From positions 1 through 55,414 of the forward strand of contig CANRNW010000006.1 in NCBI GenBank assembly GCA_947632145.1: DNA of 55,414 nt. Direction: 5' to 3'. The notes under the pieces are model-generated. The model ran no database searches and was not told the origin of the DNA. It saw only the letters and a program-made list of their open reading frames with translations. The DNA is from an uncultured Clostridia bacterium. GTDB lineage: Bacteria > Bacillota > Clostridia > TANB77 > CAG-508. Positions 10,929-21,479 of this stretch are shown one piece after another (position 1 is the stretch's first letter; each line of letters begins with the position of its first letter). The translations under genes and the position numbers were made by a program.

Positions 10929-12344
10929 ATGGAATGTCTAAATAAGTTACTAAAGAAAGTAAAAAGTGGATTGATAATAGCGTTAATGCTTATGATGTGT
11001 ACAACAATGTCGTCATTTGCAGCAGACCCAACCCAAGGAGCGCTACCAAGTCCTGCTGGCGAAACAACTTTGCCACATATAGATATGAAAGTAAAGCAAG
11101 TAAAAGTGGGAGATGCTACTCAAGTTTTAGTAGAATGTTGGGCATCCAAAATAAATAATTTATCCGAGATAGATATTACATTTACATATAATAAAACGAT
11201 ATTGCAACCTTCATATATAAATGGTGAAAATGCAAACCAAATATTAGAAGGAATAGATACAATAAAGTGGGAAACGAGACCAGATGCAATAGATCCATCA
11301 ACACATTTATCTCTTGAACAAGAACAAGATTATATGAATAGAAATAAAAACCTTTTATCTAACTCATTTGAATTTAAAAATGGATATGAAGATTATTTAG
11401 ATATATTTGTATTTCAATATTTAGCTACAGATGAAGACAACGAAGCACTTCAATTTGTAACTAAAAATAAAACAGCTGATGATATATCAGATATAACAGA
11501 TGAAGTTTTAATAGGAACATTTAGTTTTAGAAAAGTAAGTGATGCAGAAATAGGAGAAGAAACAGGAACATTTAGTACTAAATATATAGCAATAACTTCT
11601 GATAATAATGAAGATGGATGGGACATAAGAGATGTAACTGGTAAAAAAGGAGATACAAATTGCGAAGAATTAGTTAATTTCATTTATGAAAAATATGGAA
11701 GCATAAGTGGAACAATAACAACAAGTATAAAAGATGAAAATGGTAATGAACTTAATAAACAATGGAAAAATCCAACAGCTACAATAAAATTATACAAAAA
11801 AGATGATGTTGAAATCAGCAAATGGAGTGAAACAGGAACAAATTATATTAACTGTAAAATGGATAAATCCGGAGTTAAACTAGAAAGTAAATTACCAGAA
11901 CCATGTAAAGAACCTACAATAATGCAAACTACTGATAATGGAGAATTTAAAATAGAAGAGGTTGAATTTGGAGAATATGTTATTTTAATAGATAAAGATT
12001 ATTATGCTGATGTTATAATAACAAATTTAGTAGTAAGTTCTGAAAACAAAGATATTGATTTAGTAGAAAAACTAAAAGATGTTGATATGGATATAATAAA
12101 TGATGGTGTTATCAACCTAATACCTGGAGATATAGATAACGATGGGAAAATGAGTCCAAATACAGATCCAATTTTATATAAAAATGATGCGCAAAGAAAG
12201 AAGGAAAGTGAGATCAATTTGGATGAGACCATCACTAGACCTAATACGAAAAATGGAAATACTGATGCAATAATTTTTAAAACAGCAGCTAATCAATATA
12301 AAACAAGAAATAAGCAAACAATAAAAAGAGTAATAAATTTATAG
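10929..12344 (+). CDS. Secreted cohesin-like / carboxypeptidase-regulatory-like / dockerin-like protein
   Basis: A 471-aa secreted protein. The signal peptide (1 to about 31) ends in SSFA-AD. Residues about 45-235 form a cohesin-like beta-sandwich. Residues about 255-375 look like a carboxypeptidase-regulatory-like or CnaB-type domain (SGTITTSIKDENGNELN, later DNGEFKIEEVEFGEY). Residues about 397-425 contain one dockerin-like calcium loop (GDIDNDGKMSPNTD). Only one dockerin half is visible, and no membrane anchor or sortase motif is present, so attachment to another cell-surface protein is plausible. It lies 10 nt upstream of the 3004-aa gene and probably shares its transcript. The domain calls are by motif only; the cohesin assignment is the least certain. 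Confidence 0.85.
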   Translation: MECLNKLLKKVKSGLIIALMLMMCTTMSSFAADPTQGALPSPAGETTLPHIDMKVKQVKVGDATQVLVECWASKINNLSEIDITFTYNKTILQPSYINGENANQILEGIDTIKWETRPDAIDPSTHLSLEQEQDYMNRNKNLLSNSFEFKNGYEDYLDIFVFQYLATDEDNEALQFVTKNKTADDISDITDEVLIGTFSFRKVSDAEIGEETGTFSTKYIAITSDNNEDGWDIRDVTGKKGDTNCEELVNFIYEKYGSISGTITTSIKDENGNELNKQWKNPTATIKLYKKDDVEISKWSETGTNYINCKMDKSGVKLESKLPEPCKEPTIMQTTDNGEFKIEEVEFGEYVILIDKDYYADVIITNLVVSSENKDIDLVEKLKDVDMDIINDGVINLIPGDIDNDGKMSPNTDPILYKNDAQRKKESEINLDETITRPNTKNGNTDAIIFKTAANQYKTRNKQTIKRVINL

Positions 12345-12354
12345 GAGGAAGTTT

Positions 12355-15300
12355 ATGAATAAGCAAATAATAAAAAAGTGTGTTAGTTTACTAATAATAT
12401 TTTCAATATTATTAAATATAATTCCTAATTTTGGATTATTGAATACAAATGTACAAGCTGCTGAGAGGTCAGGTTTAAAAATGATTGTAACACCAGGAGT
12501 GACAGAATTTGAAGAAAAAAATGGCCACAAGATATTTAAATTAAATGTGTATTTGAATAATACAGATGATATTGGAAGTACTTTATATTTAAAATATCCT
12601 GCTGATAAAATGACTCCATGTGATGTTGATGGTAATGCAATAGCTTCTGCAACAGGAAGTGCAGGTACATCCAATGTAAAAAAAGCAGTTTCTTTAGGTG
12701 AGCAAATGGATTATTCAGATGCTGGAGCTGATTTCATGATAGATACAGACAAAGGAGAAATTTATTGTGCATTTCAAATAAAAACAGGTGAAATTACTAG
12801 TGAGCATCTAATGTGTACAATAACTTTTGAAATAACAGATCCTAATTTTAAAATTTCAGATATTTCTGGCGATGATTTTGTAATAGATGTGGCTAATGAT
12901 GATGATGGGTATTATACAACAGTTGGAGATTATTATGCTGATACAGATCCAGAATACTTTGGACTAGATGGATTTGACTTCGAAGAAGCAAGAGAAGTTA
13001 CTGCTATAACAATATCAGGTTTAGGTGTAACAAAAGCATATAAAGAAGGAGACGAATTAGACATTGCTAATATAACAGTAAAGAAAACATATAGCAGTGG
13101 TGAGCCTCTAACAGAAGAAAAAAGTTTATCAGAAGTATTAAAAGATACTACTAATTATGATGTAAAAATAAATGATACTGCATTAACAGAACATACTACA
13201 TTAAAAGTAGGAGATGTCCTAAAAGTAACATATAAAGGAGCAGATAAATCAGAAACATTAGCTACTGCAGAAGCAAATTTAAATGTAACAAAAAAACAAG
13301 TTACAGGAATTGAAATTAGAAATTTAGAATCTTCATACAAACAAGGAACTGAAATAAATTTAGCTGAAAATATCTATATAATATATGATGGAGATACAGA
13401 CAATGCAGTTAAATTAACAGATAATACAAAATATTTATTAGAATCAACAGGCAATACAATATCAGATGGAAAAATAAAATTAACAAATGCAGTTACTACA
13501 ACTGTAACAGTAACATATAAAGGAGATGATGCAGCATCAGCATCAGTAACTAAAACATATACAATAACAGTAGAAGAAAAAGTTGTAGAAAGTATAGAAG
13601 TAACAGGACCAACAACAACAGTATATAAGGTAGGAGATACATTAGATTTAACAGGATTAACAGTAACAGCAACATATGATACTAAAGAAACAGTTGAATT
13701 AGAAAAAGGTGAGTATACAACAGATATTGAAGAAGGTAGTGAGCTAACTAATGTTGGTATAAACACAATAACTGTAAAATATAGCAAAAACCCAGCAATA
13801 ACAGATACTTTTGATATTGTAGTATTTCCAAATAAATTAGTAGGAACAGAAGGAGAAACTTTATCAAGTATTACTGTAGAAGAAGGATTTAATTGGGAAA
13901 CTGAAGGTTCACAAATAGAAGTAGGTGCAAATAATTATAATCTTCAATTTACAAATAGAGAAAAAGATATAACAAAAGAATTATCTGTAGAAGTTTTAGG
14001 AATACCTTCAAATTTAACAGCAACATATGGAGATACATTAGCAGATGTAACATTACCAGGTGGAAGTGGATTTTCTTGGGAGGATACTAGTGCACTAGTT
14101 GGAAATGTAGGAGAGCAAACTCATAATATTACATATCCTGGTTATGAAGGATTACAAGCAAAAGTTGATGTAAGCGAAAAAGAAATAACAGTAACAATAG
14201 GAAAAGAAAGCAGTGTATATGGAGAAAGTATAAAAGGATTATCAGTAAATGATTTAGTAAGTCTTAAAGCTGGATCAACATTGGCAACTGGAGATGAAAT
14301 AAGTTCTTTGGGAATAACATTATCAACAGTTGCAGGAACAGAGGGCAATACAGATGCAGGAGATTATGAAATAAGCGGAAGTTCAACAAATTCAAATTAC
14401 AAAATAACATTTGAAAAAGGAACATATACAATAACAAAAGCAACATTAAAAGCAGAAGATTTTGATAAAACAATACCAGAAAATAAAGAGTATGATGGTA
14501 GCCCAATAACAGCTGCAAGCGCAAACGTAAAATCAACAGTAACAGGTGCAGGAGAAACAGTTGTTATAAAATACTACAAAGATGGAGAGGTCACAGGAAC
14601 AACAGAAGCACCATCTGATTATGGAACATATACAGTAAAAGTAAATGTAACAGAAGGAAAAAACTATTTTGCAGCAGATGGAACAGATGGAAAACCAGAA
14701 ATCGAATTAGGAAGTTTCTCAATAACAAAGAAAAAATTAACAATAGCTGATATAGAATTTAAAGAACCAGACCCAAATGTATATGATGGAAATAGAAAAG
14801 ATGCAACAGTAGAAATAAAATCAACAGTAACAGGTGCAGGAACAATAACTTCTATTAAATATTATAAAGATGGAGTAGAAACAGATCCAGTAGATGCAGG
14901 AGACTATACAGTAAAAATAACAACAACAGGTGCAACAAACTATGAGAATGTAACAGATATGGAAGTTGGAACATTTACAATAGAAAAAGCAGATCCAGTA
15001 TATGACTTACCAAGAGATTTAACAGCAACATATGGAGATGACTTATCAAGTGTAGAATTACCTGATGAATTTACATGGGAAGAAACAGGAAAAGTTGGCG
15101 ATGCAGGAACTAGAACACATACAGTAAAATATACACCAACAAATTCAAATTATAAAGAAAAAACAGGAATAGAAGTATCAGTAGAAGTATCAAAGGCAAA
15201 TTTAAAAGATAGTGACTTTGATTTATTTGGTATGCCAATGGGTAATACAAAAGAGTATGATGGAAATTCTGTAACAGTAACATCACAAATTAAAGATACT

Positions 15301-18300
15301 GTACCAGGTGCAGATGATATAAGAAACAATGTAACAGTAACATATTATAAAACAGAAGATGGAAGTGAATCAGCTGAAGCACCATCAGATTGCGGAACAT
15401 ACGAAGTAAAAGTAAGTGTAGCAGAAGGAAATAATTACAATTCAGTAGATAAATTAAAAATAGGAGAATTTTCAATAACACCAGCACAATTAGATACAGC
15501 AGAAATTACAGTAGAAAATCCAGATCCAAATGTATATGATGGAACAACAAAAATACCAAAAATAATTATTCCAGATGGAGCAGGAACTGTAAAAGAAGTA
15601 AAATACTATAAAGATGGAACAGATATAGAAGTTTCAAATCCAACAGATGCAGGTATATACAAAGTAAAAATAACAACTGAAAATGCAACAAATTATGCAA
15701 ATATAGAAGAATTAACAGAAGTTGGGGTATTTGAAATAGAAAAAGCAGAAATACCTGTTGATAAAATAGAAGTGACAGCAGATGCAGAAAAAACATATAA
15801 TGGAAAGCCAAGCACAGCAACAGCAACATTGAAAGCAGAAGTTCCAGGAGCAACAGATGTAACAATAGATATAACTTATGTTGATGAAAGTGGGGCAGAA
15901 GTTTCAAATCCAACAGATGCAGGAACATATAAAATAAAAGTAAGCTCTAGTGGTGGAGCAAATTACAAATCATTAGCAAAAACAGAGAAAACAGAAACTA
16001 TAGTAATAAATAAAGTAAAATTAAGTAAAGATGATATACAATGCACTTTACCAGAAAATCTTGTATATGACAATACTTCTAAAAAAGCAACAATAACAAT
16101 AGTAAAAGATTTAGGAGAAGGTATAAATTTAACAGTAAGTGCAGATGATATAACAATAAAATATGAAGAATTAGCTGGAACAACAGTCGAAGACCCAATA
16201 AATGCAGGAACATATACAATAAAAGTAACAGTAAAAGCAGGAAAAAATTACGAAGCTTTAGAAGAAACAGAAGTAAAAACATATACAGTAGATAAAGCAA
16301 CATTAACAAAAGATGATTTTACAGTAAGCGGTATACCAGATGGTGGAAGTAAATCATATGATGGCAATGCAGTTACTGTAGAAGCATCACAAAAATCACA
16401 TATAACAGAAAGATTATCTACAGAAGTACAATATTACTTAGCTTCTGATACTGACCATGCATTATTAGGTGCACCAAAAGAAATAGGAACATACATAGTA
16501 AAATTGAAAGTAGTAGAAGGAACAAACTACAAAGCAGCTAATATAGAGTTAGGACAATTCACAATAACTCCAAAAGATTTTGATCCAAGTAAAATAAAAT
16601 ATACAAATACAGCAGAATATGATGGAACAAACAAAGATGAACATACAGTTAATATAACTATAGATGGAGATAGTGAAGCTATAATAGAGAATGTAAAATT
16701 TTATAAAGATGGATCTCCAGTAAATGCAAGAAATGTAGGAACATATACTGTTACAGCAGATATAACAACTACAGAATCTGGAAAAGTTACAGGTTACCAA
16801 ATAGGAACATTTACAATAACAGAAAAAGAAATAGAAGTAACAATACAAAATGCAGAAATTGTATATGGAGAAGAGCTAACAGAAGTACATGCTAGTGCTA
16901 ATACAGATTTGGGAGAAGGGGATAATTTAACGGATATAATAACATATGAATTATCTGCAAAAACAGTAGGAGAACAAACAATAATAGGAAAAGTAAAAGA
17001 TACAGAAACAGCTAAAAATTATAAAGTAACATTTAACAATGGAACATGCACAATAAAAGAAAGAGAAATAACAATAACAATAGGAAATGAAAGCAGTGTA
17101 TATGGAGAAAGTATAAAAGATTTATCAGTAGAAGACTTAGTAAGTCTTAAAGATGGATCAACATTAGCAACTGGAGATGAAATAAGTTCTTTAGGAATAA
17201 CATTATCAACAGTTGCAGGAACAGAGGGCAATACAGATGCAGGAGATTATGAAATAAGCGGAAGTTCAACAAATGAAAATTATAAAATAACATTTGAAAA
17301 AGGAACATATACAATAACAAAAGCAACATTAAAAGAAAGTGATTTTGACAGAGTTATAGAAGATGTAACATATGGAACACCAGTTACTATAAATCCAACT
17401 TATAAAAATGGAATAACAGAAGATGATGCAGGAGAAATAACAGTTAAATATTATAAAGAAGATGGATCACCTGTTATGAATCCTACAGAAGTTGGAAAAT
17501 ATATAGTAAAAGTAAGTACAACAGGTGGAAAAAATTATTTTGCAGCAGATGAAATAGAATTAGGTGAATTTAACATAACTAAAAGTACAGAACCACCAGA
17601 GATTACAATGAATAATTCAGATGATATTACATATGATGGAACCGAAAAAGAAGCAGAATTAACTATACCAGATGGAACAGGAAAAGTTACAGTAAAATAT
17701 TATAAAAAAGAAGATGACGGAACAGAAACTCCATTAGGAGCAAGTGAAAAACCAACAGATGCTGGAACATATATTGTAAAAGTAGAAACAGAAGGTGGAG
17801 ACAATTATGGACCAATGTCAGAAACAAAAGTTGGAGAATTTACAATAAAACCAAGACCTGTAACAGTAACAATAGAGGATAAAACAAGTGTATATGGAGA
17901 TGTATTAAAAGAATTAACATCTAATGTAACTTTAGGAAATGTTATAGATACAGATAATTTAGGAATAACATTAACTAAAGAAGAAGGAACAGATGTAGGA
18001 GAATATGCAATAAAAGGAACAGCAACAAACACAAACTATACTGTAGCATTCATAGATGGAACATATGAAATAACAAAAAGACCAATAACAATATCAATAG
18101 ATAATAAAGAAAGTGCAATTGAAGATGAATTAGTAGAATTAACATATTCAGTAACAGAAGGAAATGCAATTGGAGTAGATAAAGTAGTAGAATTATCAAC
18201 AAATGCTAATAAAGGTTTAGTTGGAACATATGATATAACAGTAAATTCAAAAAATGATAATTACAATGTAACAATATCAAATGGAGATGAAAAAGGAACA

Positions 18301-21300
18301 TATACAGTAAAAGATAAAGTAAAAGAAATAAAATTAAGCCAAGAAGAAATTAGCGCAAGTTGTGGTACAACATTAGAAGACTTAATAGATGGTATAACAT
18401 ATCAAGTAGTTTATGTTGGTAAAGGTGATCAAACAGCGAAAGCATTAGATCAAAGCATGATATCACCATATAATCCAAATATAACTGGAGAACAAATATT
18501 AACAGTAACATATGAAGATACAGACCCAAATAGTGCAACAAAAGGACAAACTTTTGAAGCAAAAATAACAGTAACATTAAGTGATACATTAACAAGTATT
18601 ACAGTAAAAACAAATGATGAAAATGTAAAATATTATGAAGGCCAAACATTTAATAAAGAAAATATGGTAGTTACAGCAAATTATGCGGTTGCTACATCAA
18701 AAGATGTTGACAGTTACAAAGTATATGTAATAAGAGATGGCGCAGAAGTTGAATTAACTGATGAAACTAAATTAAAAACAACTGATGAAAAAATCATAGT
18801 AAAATATACAGAAAATGGAATAACAGTATCTTCAGAAGAAATTACAATAGATGTAAAAGAAGATGAAATTATAAATATAACATTTAACTTCAATGGAGAA
18901 GATGAATACGACTATGGTGATGCTATAGATTTAGGAACATCTACAATAACAAAAGTATGGGCAAGTGGACTTACACATGAAAACGATACAATACCAATGA
19001 CAAAAGAGATGTTAGTAAATACAGAAATAACAACAGAACCATCATCATTTGATTCAATGAAAGTATTAGGAGATAAGCAAATAGGAGTACAATATACAGA
19101 AAGCGGAAAGATAATAGTTGCTAAAAATGCAGATAAAACAAATAATACATTTACAATCAAAATAAATGATGTTGTAACTGGTATAAAAATAGAAAATAAA
19201 GAAAACTTACAAAAAGAATATGATCTTAACAGTAGTTTAAATTACAACTATAAAGATACAACAAATCCAGTAAAAGTAACAGTAACATATGCAAGTGGTG
19301 CAACAAAACAAATAAATTTATCAGAATGTAACTTAACAGGATTTGATTTAACAGATAAATCAAAAATAGGTGCAACACAAACAGTAACAGTAACATATGA
19401 AGAACAAGTTGATTCATTTGAAGTAAAAGTACTTGATTTTATTGAAAGTATAAAAGTAACAAAATATCAAGCAATATATGATATAGGAGACAAATTAAAT
19501 ATTCAAGAAGTAAAAGCTGTAATGGCTAGTGGAGCAGAAAATATAATTACAGAATATACAACAAGCGGATTTGATAGTACAACACCAGGAACACAAACAG
19601 TAACAGTAACATATGAAGGTAAAAAAGCTGAAATTACAGTAACAATAAGAAATAAAGTATCTGATATGTATATAGAAAAATTACCAAGTCAAATATCTAG
19701 TGATGGAAAAATTGTAGATAAAACAATAAAATATGGAACAGATTTATCAAAAAATGGCGGTTCTATAATAGTTAAAGATGCAGTAAATCCAGAAGGAAAA
19801 GAAGTTCCAATGACAGATCCATCTGTAAGCTTTGAAGGATATAATCCAAATCAAGTAGGAACACAAACAGTTACAGTAAGATATACATATGAAGAAATAA
19901 CAGATGAAGGAGAGAAAGTAATTAAATCTAAAACAGCAACATTTAATGTAGAAGTAGAAGATTATGTAAAAGAAATAAAAGTAACACCACCAACAAAAAC
20001 AACATATGAATACGGAGAAAGCTTACAATTAAATGGTGCAACAGTTTCAAAAGTATGGGCAAGTGGAAAAATAACAGATACAACCGAAATTTCAGGAAAT
20101 ATGATAAGTGAATATAACTCAAAACAAGTAGGAGTACAAACAATAAATGTAAATGCTTTTGGAGAAGAAAATGTAGGAAGCTTTACAGTAACAGTAGTTG
20201 ATAGCACAATAGATATATATATGAAAAAAGAACCAAACAAATTAACATATATACAAGGTGAAAGCTTAGATGTAACAGGAGCAGTATTAACTGTTGTAAA
20301 ATCTAGCGGATCAAAAGACATATTATTACCAAATCCATCAGTAACTGTAACAGGATACAATCCAAATAAAATTGGAACACAAATTATAACTGTAACATAT
20401 GATGGAAAACAAACACAATTTGTTGTAACTGTAGAAGAAGCTCCAAAGAAACCAACAACACCAAGTAATCCAAATAACCCAACACCAACACAACCAACAA
20501 ATCCTACAAAGCCAACACAACCAACAAACCCATCAACATCAGGTATAGTTAAATATACAGTAAAATTTGTAGATTATGATGGAACAGTATTAAAAACAGA
20601 AGAAGTTGAAAGTGGAAAATCTGCAACAGCTCCAGAAATAGAAAAAAGAGAAGGATATAAATTTAAAGGTTGGGACAGAGTATTTGATGAAGTTAACGAA
20701 GATATAACAGTAAAAGCACAATATGAAGAAGTTGAAAGAGCAAAAATAAATGAAAATCTAACAGTAGAACAAGATGAAGAACTAGATTTATCAGATGTAA
20801 CATTAGAAATATTTGATGAATATGGAGAAAAAACAGATGAAATACCTGTAACAGAAGACATGATAAGTGGATTTGATCCAGATAAAGTTGGAACACAAAT
20901 TGTAACTATAACTTATGTTGGAGAAGATGGTTACGAATATACAACTACAATGAAGATAAGAGTAATTAAACCAACTGCTACTTTAGGTGTAAAAGATGAA
21001 GCAAAAGATACAGAAGAAACAGAAATGCCAATTTTACCAATAGTAGCCGGAGTAGGTGGATTTACAGGATTATTACTAATACTATTAGCACTTGTAACTA
21101 GAAAAAATGTTGAAATATACGCATTAACAGAAGATAAGAGAACTCTAGTAGGAAAACAAAAAATAAGCAAAAATGAGACAAGAATAGTATTAGATGAATA
21201 TGAAAAACAATTAGAAAATGCAAACATTGAAATTGTATTAAACAAAAAAATCACAAAGAAATTAGATGAAGAAATGGTAAGCGTAGTATTTAAAGGCAAA

Positions 21301-21369
21301 AAAGCTACATATAAAGTACAATATGAAAATAACGAAGAATTTACTATAAAAATAAAAAATGCAGACTAA
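12355..21369 (+). CDS. Giant surface protein with cohesin-like, Big_3, MBG and InlB-type repeats and a C-terminal transmembrane anchor
   Basis: A 3004-aa protein starting at an ATG behind AGGAGGAAG, 10 nt after the previous gene. Signal peptide 1 to about 36 (VQAAE). Cohesin-like domain about 40-210. Big_3 Ig-like domains about 215-490 and 1988-2690 (YKVGDTLDLTGLTVTATY type). Residues about 495-1988 are MBG-type repeats: about nine with a YDG/YNG motif and about six with a YGE/YGD motif. A Pro/Thr/Asn-rich linker (about 2695-2730) precedes one InlB B-repeat (KFVDYDG ... GYKFKGWD, about 2731-2792) and a last Big_3 domain. A transmembrane helix (about 2892-2917) is followed by an unusual 87-aa tail starting RKNVEIYA. 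There is no LPXTG-type motif. It is probably an adhesin or scaffold. The 21480 gene is a paralog sharing both ends. Confidence 0.9.
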   Translation: MNKQIIKKCVSLLIIFSILLNIIPNFGLLNTNVQAAERSGLKMIVTPGVTEFEEKNGHKIFKLNVYLNNTDDIGSTLYLKYPADKMTPCDVDGNAIASATGSAGTSNVKKAVSLGEQMDYSDAGADFMIDTDKGEIYCAFQIKTGEITSEHLMCTITFEITDPNFKISDISGDDFVIDVANDDDGYYTTVGDYYADTDPEYFGLDGFDFEEAREVTAITISGLGVTKAYKEGDELDIANITVKKTYSSGEPLTEEKSLSEVLKDTTNYDVKINDTALTEHTTLKVGDVLKVTYKGADKSETLATAEANLNVTKKQVTGIEIRNLESSYKQGTEINLAENIYIIYDGDTDNAVKLTDNTKYLLESTGNTISDGKIKLTNAVTTTVTVTYKGDDAASASVTKTYTITVEEKVVESIEVTGPTTTVYKVGDTLDLTGLTVTATYDTKETVELEKGEYTTDIEEGSELTNVGINTITVKYSKNPAITDTFDIVVFPNKLVGTEGETLSSITVEEGFNWETEGSQIEVGANNYNLQFTNREKDITKELSVEVLGIPSNLTATYGDTLADVTLPGGSGFSWEDTSALVGNVGEQTHNITYPGYEGLQAKVDVSEKEITVTIGKESSVYGESIKGLSVNDLVSLKAGSTLATGDEISSLGITLSTVAGTEGNTDAGDYEISGSSTNSNYKITFEKGTYTITKATLKAEDFDKTIPENKEYDGSPITAASANVKSTVTGAGETVVIKYYKDGEVTGTTEAPSDYGTYTVKVNVTEGKNYFAADGTDGKPEIELGSFSITKKKLTIADIEFKEPDPNVYDGNRKDATVEIKSTVTGAGTITSIKYYKDGVETDPVDAGDYTVKITTTGATNYENVTDMEVGTFTIEKADPVYDLPRDLTATYGDDLSSVELPDEFTWEETGKVGDAGTRTHTVKYTPTNSNYKEKTGIEVSVEVSKANLKDSDFDLFGMPMGNTKEYDGNSVTVTSQIKDTVPGADDIRNNVTVTYYKTEDGSESAEAPSDCGTYEVKVSVAEGNNYNSVDKLKIGEFSITPAQLDTAEITVENPDPNVYDGTTKIPKIIIPDGAGTVKEVKYYKDGTDIEVSNPTDAGIYKVKITTENATNYANIEELTEVGVFEIEKAEIPVDKIEVTADAEKTYNGKPSTATATLKAEVPGATDVTIDITYVDESGAEVSNPTDAGTYKIKVSSSGGANYKSLAKTEKTETIVINKVKLSKDDIQCTLPENLVYDNTSKKATITIVKDLGEGINLTVSADDITIKYEELAGTTVEDPINAGTYTIKVTVKAGKNYEALEETEVKTYTVDKATLTKDDFTVSGIPDGGSKSYDGNAVTVEASQKSHITERLSTEVQYYLASDTDHALLGAPKEIGTYIVKLKVVEGTNYKAANIELGQFTITPKDFDPSKIKYTNTAEYDGTNKDEHTVNITIDGDSEAIIENVKFYKDGSPVNARNVGTYTVTADITTTESGKVTGYQIGTFTITEKEIEVTIQNAEIVYGEELTEVHASANTDLGEGDNLTDIITYELSAKTVGEQTIIGKVKDTETAKNYKVTFNNGTCTIKEREITITIGNESSVYGESIKDLSVEDLVSLKDGSTLATGDEISSLGITLSTVAGTEGNTDAGDYEISGSSTNENYKITFEKGTYTITKATLKESDFDRVIEDVTYGTPVTINPTYKNGITEDDAGEITVKYYKEDGSPVMNPTEVGKYIVKVSTTGGKNYFAADEIELGEFNITKSTEPPEITMNNSDDITYDGTEKEAELTIPDGTGKVTVKYYKKEDDGTETPLGASEKPTDAGTYIVKVETEGGDNYGPMSETKVGEFTIKPRPVTVTIEDKTSVYGDVLKELTSNVTLGNVIDTDNLGITLTKEEGTDVGEYAIKGTATNTNYTVAFIDGTYEITKRPITISIDNKESAIEDELVELTYSVTEGNAIGVDKVVELSTNANKGLVGTYDITVNSKNDNYNVTISNGDEKGTYTVKDKVKEIKLSQEEISASCGTTLEDLIDGITYQVVYVGKGDQTAKALDQSMISPYNPNITGEQILTVTYEDTDPNSATKGQTFEAKITVTLSDTLTSITVKTNDENVKYYEGQTFNKENMVVTANYAVATSKDVDSYKVYVIRDGAEVELTDETKLKTTDEKIIVKYTENGITVSSEEITIDVKEDEIINITFNFNGEDEYDYGDAIDLGTSTITKVWASGLTHENDTIPMTKEMLVNTEITTEPSSFDSMKVLGDKQIGVQYTESGKIIVAKNADKTNNTFTIKINDVVTGIKIENKENLQKEYDLNSSLNYNYKDTTNPVKVTVTYASGATKQINLSECNLTGFDLTDKSKIGATQTVTVTYEEQVDSFEVKVLDFIESIKVTKYQAIYDIGDKLNIQEVKAVMASGAENIITEYTTSGFDSTTPGTQTVTVTYEGKKAEITVTIRNKVSDMYIEKLPSQISSDGKIVDKTIKYGTDLSKNGGSIIVKDAVNPEGKEVPMTDPSVSFEGYNPNQVGTQTVTVRYTYEEITDEGEKVIKSKTATFNVEVEDYVKEIKVTPPTKTTYEYGESLQLNGATVSKVWASGKITDTTEISGNMISEYNSKQVGVQTINVNAFGEENVGSFTVTVVDSTIDIYMKKEPNKLTYIQGESLDVTGAVLTVVKSSGSKDILLPNPSVTVTGYNPNKIGTQIITVTYDGKQTQFVVTVEEAPKKPTTPSNPNNPTPTQPTNPTKPTQPTNPSTSGIVKYTVKFVDYDGTVLKTEEVESGKSATAPEIEKREGYKFKGWDRVFDEVNEDITVKAQYEEVERAKINENLTVEQDEELDLSDVTLEIFDEYGEKTDEIPVTEDMISGFDPDKVGTQIVTITYVGEDGYEYTTTMKIRVIKPTATLGVKDEAKDTEETEMPILPIVAGVGGFTGLLLILLALVTRKNVEIYALTEDKRTLVGKQKISKNETRIVLDEYEKQLENANIEIVLNKKITKKLDEEMVSVVFKGKKATYKVQYENNEEFTIKIKNAD
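12481..12970 (+). repeat. N-terminal coding segment duplicated in the 21480 gene
   Basis: Encodes the cohesin-like domain from MIVTPGV to DTDPEYF. The segment at 21602-22090 is nearly identical at DNA level over long runs, with a few substitutions and one small insertion (IIDEIG versus TDDIG). The middles of the two genes are much more divergent. This points to recent duplication or gene conversion of the N-terminal module. Confidence 0.85.
14182..14452 (+). repeat. 271-bp internal direct repeat, copy 1
   Basis: Encodes an MBG-type module (SVYGESIKGLSVNDLVSLKAG). It differs from copy 2 at 17065-17335 by 13 bases by my count, with no gaps. The neighbouring modules are far more divergent. Confidence 0.9.
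17065..17335 (+). repeat. 271-bp internal direct repeat, copy 2
   Basis: Encodes SVYGESIKDLSVEDLVSLKDG. It is about 95% identical to 14182-14452, 2.88 kb upstream in the same gene. Such a pair could support in-frame deletion or duplication by homologous recombination, because the spacing of 2883 nt is divisible by three. Confidence 0.9.
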
Positions 21370-21479
21370 ATAAAAGTTACAAAAGAACACAAATTACAAA
21401 TGAAAAAAAGCAAAATTTAGGCAATTAACTCGTAACTATATTAGTATTGATAAAAATTAAAAACTTGGAGGAGAGTTTA

